From Lysinibacillus cavernae (GTDB lineage Bacteria > Bacillota > Bacilli > Bacillales_A > Planococcaceae): DNA of 64,000 nt. Position 1 is the first letter of the stretch. Every line of letters begins with the position of its first letter. The position numbers and the translations under genes were made by a program. The stretch covers positions 248,001 through 312,000 of the forward strand of contig NZ_WMEF01000003.1 in NCBI RefSeq assembly GCF_009724685.1. The letters are read 5' to 3'. Below the pieces are notes generated by a model. It did not search any database, was not told the origin of the DNA, and saw only the letters and a list, made by a program, of their open reading frames with translations. Positions 27,167-36,048 of the stretch are shown piece after piece.

Positions 27167-28768
27167 TTAAGAATAATAAAAGGTTATTAAAAAACTAGTA
27201 CCTTTCTTTGGTTCACTGATGACTTCAATGTCACCCTGTCCTTTTTCAACAATTTCCTTAATTAAAAAGAGCCCTATTCCTCGATAGTTCTTCTCTTTTG
27301 TTGAATAGCCATTGTCAAAAATATGCATCTTTACCTCATTGGTCATGCCAACACCGTTATCCGTAACTAAAATGGCTAGAACATCAGCATCTTCATCTAC
27401 TGAAACATGAATCACTTTCTCCTCAATCTGTGCATCCTTTAACGCATCAAAAGCATTTTCAATTAAATTACCAAAGAGAATGACGAAATCATGATGATCC
27501 AAATTAGGTGGAAATGATGTTAATCGACTTTCACGGTCAATTTCCAGTCGAATTCCTTGTTCCTTGGCATATGAAATTTTGCTGAGCAATAGCCCAGATA
27601 TATTTTCATTTTTTATACGCTCATTTAAAAAGTTGGTAATTTCATCGTGTTCTTCCTTCACTTGTGTTAAATAGGATAGTGCCTGTTCATGGTGACCTAG
27701 CTGTAAAAGTCCAGCTATCGTATGCAGTTTATTTTTATGCTCATGTGTCTGCACGCGAAGTGCTTGGACAAATGCCCTTACACCTGTTAGTTCTTCAGCA
27801 AGCTTTTTCACTTCTGTACGATCTTTAAACATAGCCACAGCTCCCACGGTTTCTCCATTGACTTGTATGGGAATACGGTTACTCATAATACTATGATTAT
27901 TAATATATAGCTCTCGATTGAACAATGGTTGATCTAGCTCCAAAATTTCTGGAAGTCGTGTATCGGGCAAGACATGAAAGATTTTTTGCCCTATCAATGC
28001 TGAGGATTTTTCATGTACACCTAATATATCACAGGCTTTTTCATTAAAAATCGTAATGGTCAAATCATTGTCGATGGCAATAATTCCTTCATGCATCGCA
28101 TTAAACGTTTCCGTTCGTTCCACATACATTTTGGCAATTTCATGTGGCTCTAATCCAAACATTTGCTTTTTCATATGGAGCCCTAATGTTCGAGCACCCC
28201 ATGCACTAAAAATTAATGATAATATAACTGTAATCATCAGCTCTTTTTGCATCGATTGTAGTATTTCCACTACCGTAAGAACACTATAGCCAACTACTGT
28301 AACACCTATTTGTCGTCCCTCATTATTCATAATCGGTACAAATGCGCGAACCATATCCCCATGTTCCCCATGTGCTATCGACGTATAATAATGCTCTGAA
28401 AAAGCAGCATTTAAATCACCAGATTGCGATATTTGACCTAGTTCCTCACTATTGGGGTGAGAATATTTCCGTCTCTGCATGTCGAGAACAACAATATACT
28501 GAGCACCATTTATATCACGGATTTCTTCTACTACAGGATTAATATGTTGTATCGCCTCATGAATATTTTCATGAGCAATAAAAGTTTTTATTTCAGGAAG
28601 CTGTGAGACGGTTTTTGCCACAAGTAATGCTTGATCACTTAGTTTGACCTTTTGTTCATTCATCACGAACCCTAACAAAAAAGTGCCACCAATACTAAAG
28701 GACAGCATAAGAATAAAAAAAGTCAGAGACATGATTTTTCTCTGCATTGATAACTTCTGAAATTTCAA
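27167..28768 (-). CDS. dctS: C4-dicarboxylate sensor histidine kinase (DctS-like)
   Basis: 533 residues. Two membrane helices (about 12-32 and 170-190) flank an extracytoplasmic Cache/PAS-like sensor. A cytoplasmic PAS domain follows (about 215-320), then a dimerisation helix with HEHKNKLHTIAG holding the phospho-His, and an ATPase with NLIENAFDA, DNGVGM and GIGLFL. This is the CitA/DcuS class. TTG start at 28768 behind GGGAGG. Operonic with dctR, read divergently from dctB. Confidence 0.87.
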   Translation of the reverse strand: MKFQKLSMQRKIMSLTFFILMLSFSIGGTFLLGFVMNEQKVKLSDQALLVAKTVSQLPEIKTFIAHENIHEAIQHINPVVEEIRDINGAQYIVVLDMQRRKYSHPNSEELGQISQSGDLNAAFSEHYYTSIAHGEHGDMVRAFVPIMNNEGRQIGVTVVGYSVLTVVEILQSMQKELMITVILSLIFSAWGARTLGLHMKKQMFGLEPHEIAKMYVERTETFNAMHEGIIAIDNDLTITIFNEKACDILGVHEKSSALIGQKIFHVLPDTRLPEILELDQPLFNRELYINNHSIMSNRIPIQVNGETVGAVAMFKDRTEVKKLAEELTGVRAFVQALRVQTHEHKNKLHTIAGLLQLGHHEQALSYLTQVKEEHDEITNFLNERIKNENISGLLLSKISYAKEQGIRLEIDRESRLTSFPPNLDHHDFVILFGNLIENAFDALKDAQIEEKVIHVSVDEDADVLAILVTDNGVGMTNEVKMHIFDNGYSTKEKNYRGIGLFLIKEIVEKGQGDIEVISEPKKGTSFLITFYYS

Positions 28769-28859
28769 GATGACCGCCTCCCTCCTACTATATTTTAACT
28801 TACTCCATATGTTAGAATAACAAAAACATCAGAAAATACGAATTAATTGGGTGTATTCA

Positions 28860-29909
28860 ATGAAAAAATTTATAATTGGAACGATCATAACTGTTTTTGT
28901 TTTAATTGTAACAATCAGTGTTCAGCAAGGCTTACTCTTCGCCAAGCCGCTTCCGTATGATGATGAGCAAAAGGGCTTAGACACACAAATTACGATTCAT
29001 TTAAGTCATGTAGTAGCTGAAAATACCCCTAAAGGGCAGGCTGCCAATAAATTTGCTGAGTTAGTAGAAGAAAAAACGAACGGGAAAGTCAAAGTGCATG
29101 TCTACTCAAATTCCTCATTATTCAATGATGAAAATGAGTTTCAAGCTTTACAAAAGGGAGATGTAGAAATGATTATCCCTACTTTTTCGAAGATGACAGC
29201 TTATGTTCCTAATTGGCAAGTGCTTGATTTACCCTATCTGTTTAATACAGATGAGGAAGTAAAGGAAGTTCTGACAGGTTCAATTGGCGAACAATTAGTA
29301 AACGAGCTAGAACCGTTCCATATTAAGGGACTTGGCTTTTGGTACAATGGTTTTAAACATTTGACTACAGTCGATCAACCCATTCATACATTCGAGGACT
29401 TACAGGGTTTACGTGTTCGAACAATGCCAAGTAAAACATTAGAAAAGCAATTTGAAGTTGTCAAAGCAACCTCTTTCCCAATTTCTTTTAGCGAGGTTTT
29501 TTCAGATTTAGAGAAACATGCGATTGATGCACAGGAAAATACCGCCTCAAATATTTACTCAAAAGGTTTTTACAAAGTACAGAAACATATGACCATCACC
29601 CAACATGGTATTTTGGGCTATGCTGTGTTAATGAACGAAACCTTTTGGAATTCCTTACCTGTGAAAATTCAACATCAATTGCTAGCGGCTATGAAAGAAA
29701 CAACAGATTGGCAATTTGAACAGGCTGCGCTCATGAATGAAACAGATATGCAAAAACTTAAACAGCAAGATGATTTTGATGTGTATACAATGAGCCCATA
29801 TGAAAGACAACGCTTTAAGGAGCAGCTCGCACCTGTCTACGACTTTTATAGAGCCCATATCCAAAATGATGATGTCTTAGCAGAGATTGAAAAAATTGTT
29901 GCTCCATAA
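28860..29909 (+). CDS. dctB: TRAP-type dicarboxylate-binding protein (DctB-like)
   Basis: 349 residues. An N-terminal membrane/signal segment is followed by a DctP/TRAP binding-protein domain (HLSHVVAENTPKGQAANKFAELVEEKT, then LQGLRVRTMPS with the substrate Arg). No TRAP membrane subunits are present. As in B. subtilis, DctB probably works as a co-sensor with DctS. ATG at 28860 is preferred over an upstream GTG at 28851; the ribosome site is weak in both cases. Confidence 0.85.
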   Translation: MKKFIIGTIITVFVLIVTISVQQGLLFAKPLPYDDEQKGLDTQITIHLSHVVAENTPKGQAANKFAELVEEKTNGKVKVHVYSNSSLFNDENEFQALQKGDVEMIIPTFSKMTAYVPNWQVLDLPYLFNTDEEVKEVLTGSIGEQLVNELEPFHIKGLGFWYNGFKHLTTVDQPIHTFEDLQGLRVRTMPSKTLEKQFEVVKATSFPISFSEVFSDLEKHAIDAQENTASNIYSKGFYKVQKHMTITQHGILGYAVLMNETFWNSLPVKIQHQLLAAMKETTDWQFEQAALMNETDMQKLKQQDDFDVYTMSPYERQRFKEQLAPVYDFYRAHIQNDDVLAEIEKIVAP

Positions 29910-29931
29910 TATTTTTGTTCATTAATGATAG

Positions 29932-29958
29932 ATCCTTACGAATCGTAAGGATTTTTTC
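29932..29958 (+). terminator. dctB terminator
   Basis: ATCCTTACG (29932-29940) pairs with CGTAAGGAT (29944-29952) across a three-base loop, followed by six Ts. Confidence 0.8.
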
Positions 29959-30126
29959 TTTTGTATTATAATAGATTCCACATTCTTAAAACTACTATAA
30001 AACAGCTACAAATCCTTGTTATTACTAGCATTGTCTCCCCTCCATCTGAAAATTGAACAAAATGAACAATACAAACATTACGGTCATAAAAACTATTGTC
30101 GGAAAATTTCAGCTATGATTACCTCA

Positions 30127-30140
30127 TGAAAGCGTTCACA
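30127..30140 (+). promoter_or_regulatory. cre site (CcpA) upstream of dctP
   Basis: TGAAAGCGTTCACA matches 13 of 14 positions of TGWAARCGYTWNCW. It lies 35 bases before the dctP ATG. Glucose repression of dicarboxylate uptake through CcpA is known for B. subtilis dctP. Confidence 0.7.
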
Positions 30141-30174
30141 CAATATTCATTGATGTTGTAGGGGGGAGAACTAT

Positions 30175-31434
30175 ATGCGTATAAACTTTAAAAACTTAAC
30201 GGTACAAGTATTGATTGCCATCGTACTAGGGATCATCGTTGGTGCAACATTCCCTGAATTCGGTGCAAAGCTAAAAATATTAGCGGATATATTTATTAAA
30301 CTAATTAAAATGTTAATTGCACCAATTATCTTCTTAACAGTTGTAATTGGCATTGGTAGCATGGGGGATGTCAAAAAAGTTGGGAAAATTGGTGGGAAGG
30401 CTTTAATTTACTTTGAAATTGTTTCAACTTTTGCTCTTGCTATTGGCTTAATTGTTGTCAATATTGTTCAACCAGGTAAAGGCTTTGACACAGATGCTGC
30501 CAGCGGAGCTGATGTTTCACAATATACAGATGCTGCGGCTGCAGAACATGGCTTAGGTGCATTTATTATGCAAATTATACCTGAAAATGTGGTAGGTGCA
30601 TTAGCAAATGGTGAATTATTACCTGTCTTATTCTCAGCTGTTTTATTTGGGTTAGCTGCAGCGGCAATCGGAGAACCAGCAAAACCTGTTATTAAATTTT
30701 TCGAACAGGTGGCAGATATTTTCTTTAAAATCGTTAATATGGTAATGAAAATTTCACCTATTGGTGCGTTCGGTGCCATGAGTTATACAATCGGAAACTT
30801 TGGACTAAAATCACTTGGAAACTTAGGATTTTTAATGTTATCTGTCTATACGACAATGTTTATTTTTATTGTTGTGATTTTAGGATTAATTACACGTTAC
30901 TTCGGCTTTAGTATTTTGAAATTTATTAAATACATTAAGGATGAAATTTTTATCGTTATTGGGACATCTTCATCTGAATCTGCATTACCTTCCATGATGC
31001 GTAAGCTCGAAAACTATGGTTGTTCTAAGCAAGTAGTAGGCCTCGTTGTACCAACTGGTTATTCGTTTAATTTAGATGGAACGTCTATTTATTTATCAAT
31101 GGCTGCTATCTTTATTGCACAAGCTTATGGCGTGGATTTAGATGTTTGGCATCAAATTACGTTACTAGCCATCTTAATGCTGACTTCTAAAGGAGCGGCT
31201 GGTGTAACCGGCTCTGGCTTTATTACACTTGCTGCAACATTGGCAGCATTCCCGATGATCCCGGTAGAAGGGATTGCCCTATTAATCGGAGTAGACCGCT
31301 TTATGTCAGAGGCACGTGCTGTCACAAACCTTATTGGTAATGGCGTGGCTACAGTGGTCGTGTCAAAGATGGAGAAAGAATTCGATACCGAACAGGAAAA
31401 ACGTGCACTTTCGGGGCATACTACAATGCCATAA
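30175..31434 (+). CDS. dctP: C4-dicarboxylate:cation symporter (DctP/DctA, DAACS family)
   Basis: 419 residues, eight or so helices plus re-entrant loops. Family motifs include TSSSESALPSMM (serine-rich hairpin), NLDGTSIY and a second hairpin SKGAAGVTGSGFI; the later VDRFMSEARAVTNLIGN supplies ligand-binding residues. It imports succinate, fumarate or malate with sodium or protons. It has its own promoter region with a cre site and a GGGGGG ribosome site. Confidence 0.93.
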   Translation: MRINFKNLTVQVLIAIVLGIIVGATFPEFGAKLKILADIFIKLIKMLIAPIIFLTVVIGIGSMGDVKKVGKIGGKALIYFEIVSTFALAIGLIVVNIVQPGKGFDTDAASGADVSQYTDAAAAEHGLGAFIMQIIPENVVGALANGELLPVLFSAVLFGLAAAAIGEPAKPVIKFFEQVADIFFKIVNMVMKISPIGAFGAMSYTIGNFGLKSLGNLGFLMLSVYTTMFIFIVVILGLITRYFGFSILKFIKYIKDEIFIVIGTSSSESALPSMMRKLENYGCSKQVVGLVVPTGYSFNLDGTSIYLSMAAIFIAQAYGVDLDVWHQITLLAILMLTSKGAAGVTGSGFITLAATLAAFPMIPVEGIALLIGVDRFMSEARAVTNLIGNGVATVVVSKMEKEFDTEQEKRALSGHTTMP

Positions 31435-31437
31435 AAA

Positions 31438-31487
31438 TAGAAAGGCTGCTGAAAGCGAGATACTCGCCTTTTCAGCAGCCTTTTTGT
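31438..31487 (+). terminator. dctP terminator
   Basis: A 14-bp arm AAAGGCTGCTGAAA (31441-31454) pairs with TTTCAGCAGCCTTT (31470-31483), then Ts. Confidence 0.88.
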
Positions 31488-31823
31488 ATAGTTCATTTTT
31501 AGAAATAGAATTACACTATCATTTGTTGCTTGAACCTTCCTTTTCAATGAAGCTTGGCTACTCGTTGATTCGATGTGATAACAGTTGATAATTTGTTAGG
31601 CAATGTTCGTTTAGCTACAGGCGTAATACTAAAAAAAGAGACCAATTCTTCATTTCAGCTTCCCTATCATAAAAGGAATAGACATCTTCATAATGCCAGT
31701 TATACGTTATACCTTGTACTTGCTCCTATGCAATTGTCCTACATAACATTTCCCCATTTACTGTTATTTTCGTGAAACCTCTCCGACTACTTACTCGTAT
31801 AGATACTGACTGGAGGTTTCTTT
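31488..31823 (+). promoter_or_regulatory. Leader region with RBS-masking hairpin before the 31824 gene
   Basis: No convincing gene lies in this gap. Its last part holds an 8-bp inverted repeat, GAAACCTC (31774-31781) and GAGGTTTC (31813-31820). The right arm contains the GGAGG ribosome site of the next gene. Folding would hide that site. Confidence 0.5.
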
Positions 31824-32360
31824 ATGACAACATTTACACTTACCTATCCAAAAGGCTTTAAAAGCTTTACTACTATTCCAATTGTGAATGACTACAATGA
31901 AACAGTATGTGTGCTTCAAAAGGTAGAGCGTTCCTCAGCCGGCAAAGTACTAAATGCTGTCATGTTAGTAGCAGCACAGCAAACATTACCCTATCGTTAT
32001 GAAACACGAACAATATTAGGCGCACCGCTTTTTCAAGTACAATCTACACTTTTTACAAAGGGAGTCGACTATCAAATTATTATGCCAGATAGTAGCTGTA
32101 TACCGATTCAGCGGAAGACTGTCCAGTTATTAGAATCCTCCTACTCATTTATCATGGATGATTTAAACTTTCGTTTTGAGAAGGATTTTACTTCTACCGC
32201 TTATTTATATTGTAATGATGAAAAAATTGCTAGTGCAAGTCCTATAGAAAATGAATTAGTACGCACAGGGATAATGTTTAAACTTTTCCATGCAGATGAT
32301 ATGCACTTTGTTGCAATCCTCGCAACACTTTATCAAGCACTATTCGCAATAAATACATAA
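31824..32360 (+). CDS. Uncharacterised protein, possibly tubby/LURP-one-like fold
   Basis: 178 residues, no signal peptide or clear membrane helix. It is rich in alternating hydrophobic beta-type segments (MTTFTLTYPKGF; FQVQSTLFTKGVDYQII; FRFEKDFTSTAYLY). The pattern recalls tubby C-terminal-like proteins of Bacillales, but this is not certain. GGAGG lies five bases before the ATG, inside an inverted repeat. Single-gene unit with a terminator. Confidence 0.55.
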   Translation: MTTFTLTYPKGFKSFTTIPIVNDYNETVCVLQKVERSSAGKVLNAVMLVAAQQTLPYRYETRTILGAPLFQVQSTLFTKGVDYQIIMPDSSCIPIQRKTVQLLESSYSFIMDDLNFRFEKDFTSTAYLYCNDEKIASASPIENELVRTGIMFKLFHADDMHFVAILATLYQALFAINT

Positions 32361-32370
32361 CTACAACATG

Positions 32371-32406
32371 ACAAAGCATCGAGCATAAATATCTCGATGC
32401 TTTTAC
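32371..32406. terminator. Bidirectional terminator after the 31824 gene
   Basis: The arms AAAGCATCGAG (32373-32383) and CTCGATGCTTT (32393-32403) lie between convergent genes. Confidence 0.82.
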
Positions 32407-32416
32407 TATTGCTTGT

Positions 32417-33043
32417 CTAATTTATTTTTTCTCGCTGAGCATTTAATACATTAATAACATACGATTGATTTTGAAATGCATTCGTTTGGACAATTTTATT
32501 GATTGTTTCTTCCATCCTAGTTGCTAACTTCAGTGCTTCACTATTGGAGCCCTTTATAGTTGTTTGAATCGTAATGGTTGTTCGATTTTCAATTACTAAA
32601 TATTCGTATACATCAAAAGCTTGTAAACCTTTGATTAGATCTTCAATCAAAAGGTTGATGTCACTGCCCATCATTTTGTTACCATCAAGCAACGATGTAA
32701 ACTCCCACCTTTCAAAAACAATTGGGTAGTCCTTTAATGTAGAAGATTTTGTAGCACTCTTGGCGATGGATTCCATCTCTTTTTTTACAGATTGAAAATA
32801 GTCTTCCTCTCCAACAACTTGAATCACCAGCTCTTTCTCTTCAGTCGTTTTGACGTCAATGCCGATATACTTTTCAAGGAGCTTATCCTTCAATCGAGAT
32901 AGAGTCAACTCTTCATTCGTAATAAGCGGTTGTGCCTCTTTATTTTCTTCCGAAATGTTATCTTCTACTAATTTATCAAACAGGATTATTACGGATATGA
33001 TCACCAATGATAATCCTATAACAAGCCCCATCCGTTTGACCAT
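32417..33043 (-). CDS. Uncharacterised membrane-anchored protein (DUF4030-like)
   Basis: 208 residues: one N-terminal membrane helix (about 5-24), then a charged soluble part of mixed helix and strand, probably outside the membrane. The repeated alternation of strand and Glu-rich helix recalls DUF4030 proteins of Bacillaceae, a tentative match. It stands alone; AGGAGGG precedes the ATG. Function unknown. Confidence 0.6.
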   Translation of the reverse strand: MVKRMGLVIGLSLVIISVIILFDKLVEDNISEENKEAQPLITNEELTLSRLKDKLLEKYIGIDVKTTEEKELVIQVVGEEDYFQSVKKEMESIAKSATKSSTLKDYPIVFERWEFTSLLDGNKMMGSDINLLIEDLIKGLQAFDVYEYLVIENRTTITIQTTIKGSNSEALKLATRMEETINKIVQTNAFQNQSYVINVLNAQREKIN

Positions 33044-33275
33044 TTAATCCCTCCTGATACGAGGGTATGACCCTTTTCACAACAATATTCACTTTTTTAT
33101 GTACCTATTCTATCAGAAGCTACCTCATCGAAGAGCTTATCATTGTATCGCTTACTTTTCCTCACATATTCCGGAACACGAAATAAATTTGCTTTGTTTT
33201 GTCCATTCTATGTTACGCTTCTCAAAAAGGAGTACACTAAAAAGGTAGTAATTCTATCATTTTGGAGGGTTTTAT

Positions 33276-33455
33276 ATGGATGCAAAAGCAACAGAAATTA
33301 AAAATATGATGACGTTAAATCTACTGGTGCAAATTTTAAAGGAACGTGGCATTATGACAGAAAAGGAATTAAAAGAACGTCTCACAAACACGGTAAAACT
33401 ATCTGCTATGGATGCTGATTTAAAAGAAAAAGTCATTGAAGAAATCAAACATTAA
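33276..33455 (+). CDS. Small hypothetical protein, 59 residues
   Basis: The frame starts with MDAKATEIKNMMTLNLL and ends IEEIKH. GGAGG lies eight bases before the ATG at 33276. It is charged and entirely helix-forming (two or three short helices, Lys/Glu rich, no membrane segment). A regular codon pattern and a good start support a real gene. No family recognised. Confidence 0.6.
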   Translation: MDAKATEIKNMMTLNLLVQILKERGIMTEKELKERLTNTVKLSAMDADLKEKVIEEIKH

Positions 33456-33567
33456 TGGTAGTTGTCTCATCAAACAATTCGACCGCTTCCATGTTGATAA
33501 TACCTTTGAAAGCGGTCGACTAAAACAAAAACAATATGCACCTAAGAGAGTGCCTATTGCTATAAAA

Positions 33568-34107
33568 TTATGATCGAATTGTTTTTAAAGCGGTTGCCCA
33601 AGGCACTAGCTGATCTAACATTTGATGAACCGAATCTGCTTGCACCTCTTTTGGTTTAAAGACAGAGCCGTTTTCAAAATCTGTAAATAATGAAAGTGCT
33701 GGATGAACTCGAACGTCTGCGACTAGTAATTCTCCTAGAATACCACGTAAATGCTCTGCTGCACGTGCTCCACCAACTGAACCATAGGAGACGATACCAG
33801 CAGCTTTATTGTTCCATTCAACCCGTAAAAAATCTAATGCATTTTTTAACGCACCTGTAATGGAGTGATTGTATTCAGCAACAATAAAGACAAAACCGTC
33901 ACATGCTGCTACTTTTTCTGACCATGCAGCTACTCCAGAAGTATCTCCACCTGGCTCACCTAAAAAGGGTAATTTAAAATCAACGATATCAATTATTTCA
34001 TATTCTGCATCACGACGTTTCTCAGCAACTTCCTTTACCCATGTTCCAACTTGCGGGCTAACACGACCTTCTCGCGTACTTCCTAAAATAATACCGATTT
34101 TTAACAT
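33568..34107 (-). CDS. NADPH-dependent FMN reductase family protein
   Basis: 179 residues from the ATG at 34107, which has GAGGAGG seven bases upstream; longer readings lack a site. Flavodoxin-like fold: FMN phosphate loop GSTREGRVSPQV (about 8-19), FVFIVAEYNHSITGALKNALDF and the YGSVGGARAAEHLR motif. This is the pattern of YhdA/AzoR-type quinone, azo or chromate reductases. The physiological acceptor is unknown. Confidence 0.85.
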   Translation of the reverse strand: MLKIGIILGSTREGRVSPQVGTWVKEVAEKRRDAEYEIIDIVDFKLPFLGEPGGDTSGVAAWSEKVAACDGFVFIVAEYNHSITGALKNALDFLRVEWNNKAAGIVSYGSVGGARAAEHLRGILGELLVADVRVHPALSLFTDFENGSVFKPKEVQADSVHQMLDQLVPWATALKTIRS

Positions 34108-34322
34108 ATGACGCCTCCTCGTTTCATCCATTCTGTGTGACTCCATCATCGTTCACTGTACGCGATCGCCACTCCTAACCATTTTGGTCAGTAAGATACC
34201 CCTTTATTCATCGCTAGCCATGTAGCTAAGAATAGTAAGAATTAAATCATCTTTAATTCAAGATTAAATTACCACAATTCTTTATTTTCTGTCAATTATT
34301 CGGACTATAGGGGTAAAGAGGG

Positions 34323-34571
34323 TTATTTCATTTTAATGGGTTGCTCCAATGCCTCAAGTTCTTCCTCAATAGAGGCATATTGTCTTTCCACTACATATTT
34401 GGCATCAGTAAGTGCTGCATTATAAATATGCGGTGCAATGTACTCCTTGATAAAATCTAACACACGCTCTGCATCAAATTCACTAATGTCTTCATCACGT
34501 TGATTATAGAAAAATCGTTGAATATCAGCAACAATCATTTCTTGCTGATCTTTTGATAATCGAATAAACAA
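34323..34571 (-). CDS. DUF2164 family protein
   Basis: 82 residues when started at TTG 34571, seven bases after GAGGAG. The longer frame to 34658 has no ribosome site and would overlap the preceding terminator. The core (LSKDQQEMIVADIQRFFYN, EYIAPHIYNAALTDA) matches DUF2164, a small Bacillales family of unknown function. Soluble and helical. Confidence 0.75.
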   Translation of the reverse strand: MFIRLSKDQQEMIVADIQRFFYNQRDEDISEFDAERVLDFIKEYIAPHIYNAALTDAKYVVERQYASIEEELEALEQPIKMK

Positions 34572-34642
34572 GTCAAATCTCCTCATTTCTACTCTTTGAT
34601 TTCCCATCCATCTTATCACTAACAGTTGATTCTTTGCATATT

Positions 34643-34680
34643 TAAAAAGGCTGAACACTAGTTTTACTAGTATTCAGCCT
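34643..34680 (-). terminator. Terminator of the 34686 gene
   Basis: AGGCTGAACACTAG (34648-34661) pairs with CTAGTATTCAGCCT (34667-34680), with a T run beyond in the minus direction. Confidence 0.8.
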
Positions 34681-34685
34681 GTCTA

Positions 34686-34910
34686 TTATTGTTTACACTC
34701 AAATGAATAACTAGTGGATAAAAAGTTTTTTTCCTTTGATACAATTGCTTGTCCACCATCATCTTCACATTGTTGTGTCATAGCATCTATTTTCTTATCA
34801 TTGATCGTATTCGTCATGAAAGTCATACCAATGCCAAACACAGCGATGAATAAACCTATTATAATCCATAACTTACCTGCTTTATTTCCAGCAGGTCTTT
34901 CATTCGCCAT
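34686..34910 (-). CDS. Small membrane-anchored protein of unknown function
   Basis: 74 residues: a short basic N-terminus, one membrane helix (about 14-34), then a small outside domain with two cysteines (QQCEDDGG and FECKQ), possibly disulfide-linked. GAGGGG precedes the ATG. It follows yqfO by 15 bases, so it may be co-transcribed with trmK-yqfO. No family recognised. Confidence 0.65.
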   Translation of the reverse strand: MANERPAGNKAGKLWIIIGLFIAVFGIGMTFMTNTINDKKIDAMTQQCEDDGGQAIVSKEKNFLSTSYSFECKQ

Positions 34911-34925
34911 ATTCGTTCCCCTCGC

Positions 34926-36047
34926 TTATACAAATAAAAATGGTTCTGTATTGATTGTTGATTGTACAAATTCAACAAGATATTTTTTATCCTCACACAA
35001 TTTAGCCATTTTTTTTGCTACACCCGCTATCATCACCTTTTCTACGTGATGACCAGGATCTATAATTTGCAAATCAATGGTCTGTGCATCCTGTGCTGTA
35101 TGGAAATACATATCGCCTGTTAAAAAGACATCTGCTCCAGCACGCTTCGCCGCATAAATATATTTATTACCGTCCCCACCAACAAGCGCCACCTTGCTGA
35201 TTTTCGACTGTAAATCACCAACTACACGAACTGCAGGTACATCTAACTGCCGCTTAACAAACTCAGCAAATTGGTGTAAGGTCATCTCTTCTGATAAGTA
35301 ACCTACACGCCCTAATCCCATTACATTTGTTTGCTGTTCAAGACGTATGACATCATAGGCAGGCTCCTCATAGGGATGACTATTGAGCATCACCTTTAAC
35401 ACTCGGTTTTTCATGGATTCAGGAAATACGACCTCTACCTTTACTTCTTCCTCAACATGTAACTCGCCAACAGAGCCCACGAACGGATTTGCACCCGCTA
35501 ATGCACGGAAACGTCCTTCTCCAGTAGTCGTATAACTACAGGCTTCATAGTCACCAATACGGCCCGCCCCAGCCTTTGCAAGCGCCTCACGTAAATTCTC
35601 TGCATTTGCAGTTGGTATAAAGACAGTAAGCTTTAACAGATTTTCTGCATACGTTTCTTCTAATAATGTACGATTTTTTAGCTGAAGGGCATCTGCTAGT
35701 AAGTCATTGACTCCACCTTCAGCTACATCTAAATTTGTATGAGCCGCGTAAACAGCAATATCATGTTTGATAAGCTTTTCATATAAACGCCCTGCTGGAT
35801 GATCCGTGCGGATATTCGCTAGGCGTCTAAAAATTGGTGGGTGATGGGCAATGATTAGTTCACAGCCTTTTTCAATTGCCTCGTTCGCAACGGCTTCATT
35901 GACATCCAATGTCACCAACACTTTACTAACAGGTTTGTTTAGTGTACCAATAGCTAAACCAATTGGGTCATTTTCCATACAAGCTAGTTTTTTGGGCGAC
36001 CAAGATTCGAACACTTGAATGATTTCTTGACCATTTACGGTTTTCAT
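34926..36047 (-). CDS. yqfO: Nif3-like dinuclear metal-centre protein YqfO
   Basis: 373 residues, the long form with an inserted CutA-like middle domain between two Nif3 halves. Metal ligands are seen in IIAHHPPIF and, near the end, in DPGHHVEKV with a Glu. The family is often labelled GTP cyclohydrolase 1 type 2, but the reaction is unproven. AAGGAG lies inside the end of trmK, whose stop is adjacent, so the two genes are coupled as in B. subtilis yqfN-yqfO. Confidence 0.92.
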   Translation of the reverse strand: MKTVNGQEIIQVFESWSPKKLACMENDPIGLAIGTLNKPVSKVLVTLDVNEAVANEAIEKGCELIIAHHPPIFRRLANIRTDHPAGRLYEKLIKHDIAVYAAHTNLDVAEGGVNDLLADALQLKNRTLLEETYAENLLKLTVFIPTANAENLREALAKAGAGRIGDYEACSYTTTGEGRFRALAGANPFVGSVGELHVEEEVKVEVVFPESMKNRVLKVMLNSHPYEEPAYDVIRLEQQTNVMGLGRVGYLSEEMTLHQFAEFVKRQLDVPAVRVVGDLQSKISKVALVGGDGNKYIYAAKRAGADVFLTGDMYFHTAQDAQTIDLQIIDPGHHVEKVMIAGVAKKMAKLCEDKKYLVEFVQSTINTEPFLFV

Positions 36048-36048
36048 C

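Noticed and set aside
31575-31775. 66-residue frame before the 31824 gene
   Set aside because: No ribosome site, unusual composition, and it overlaps the leader hairpin; treated as non-coding.
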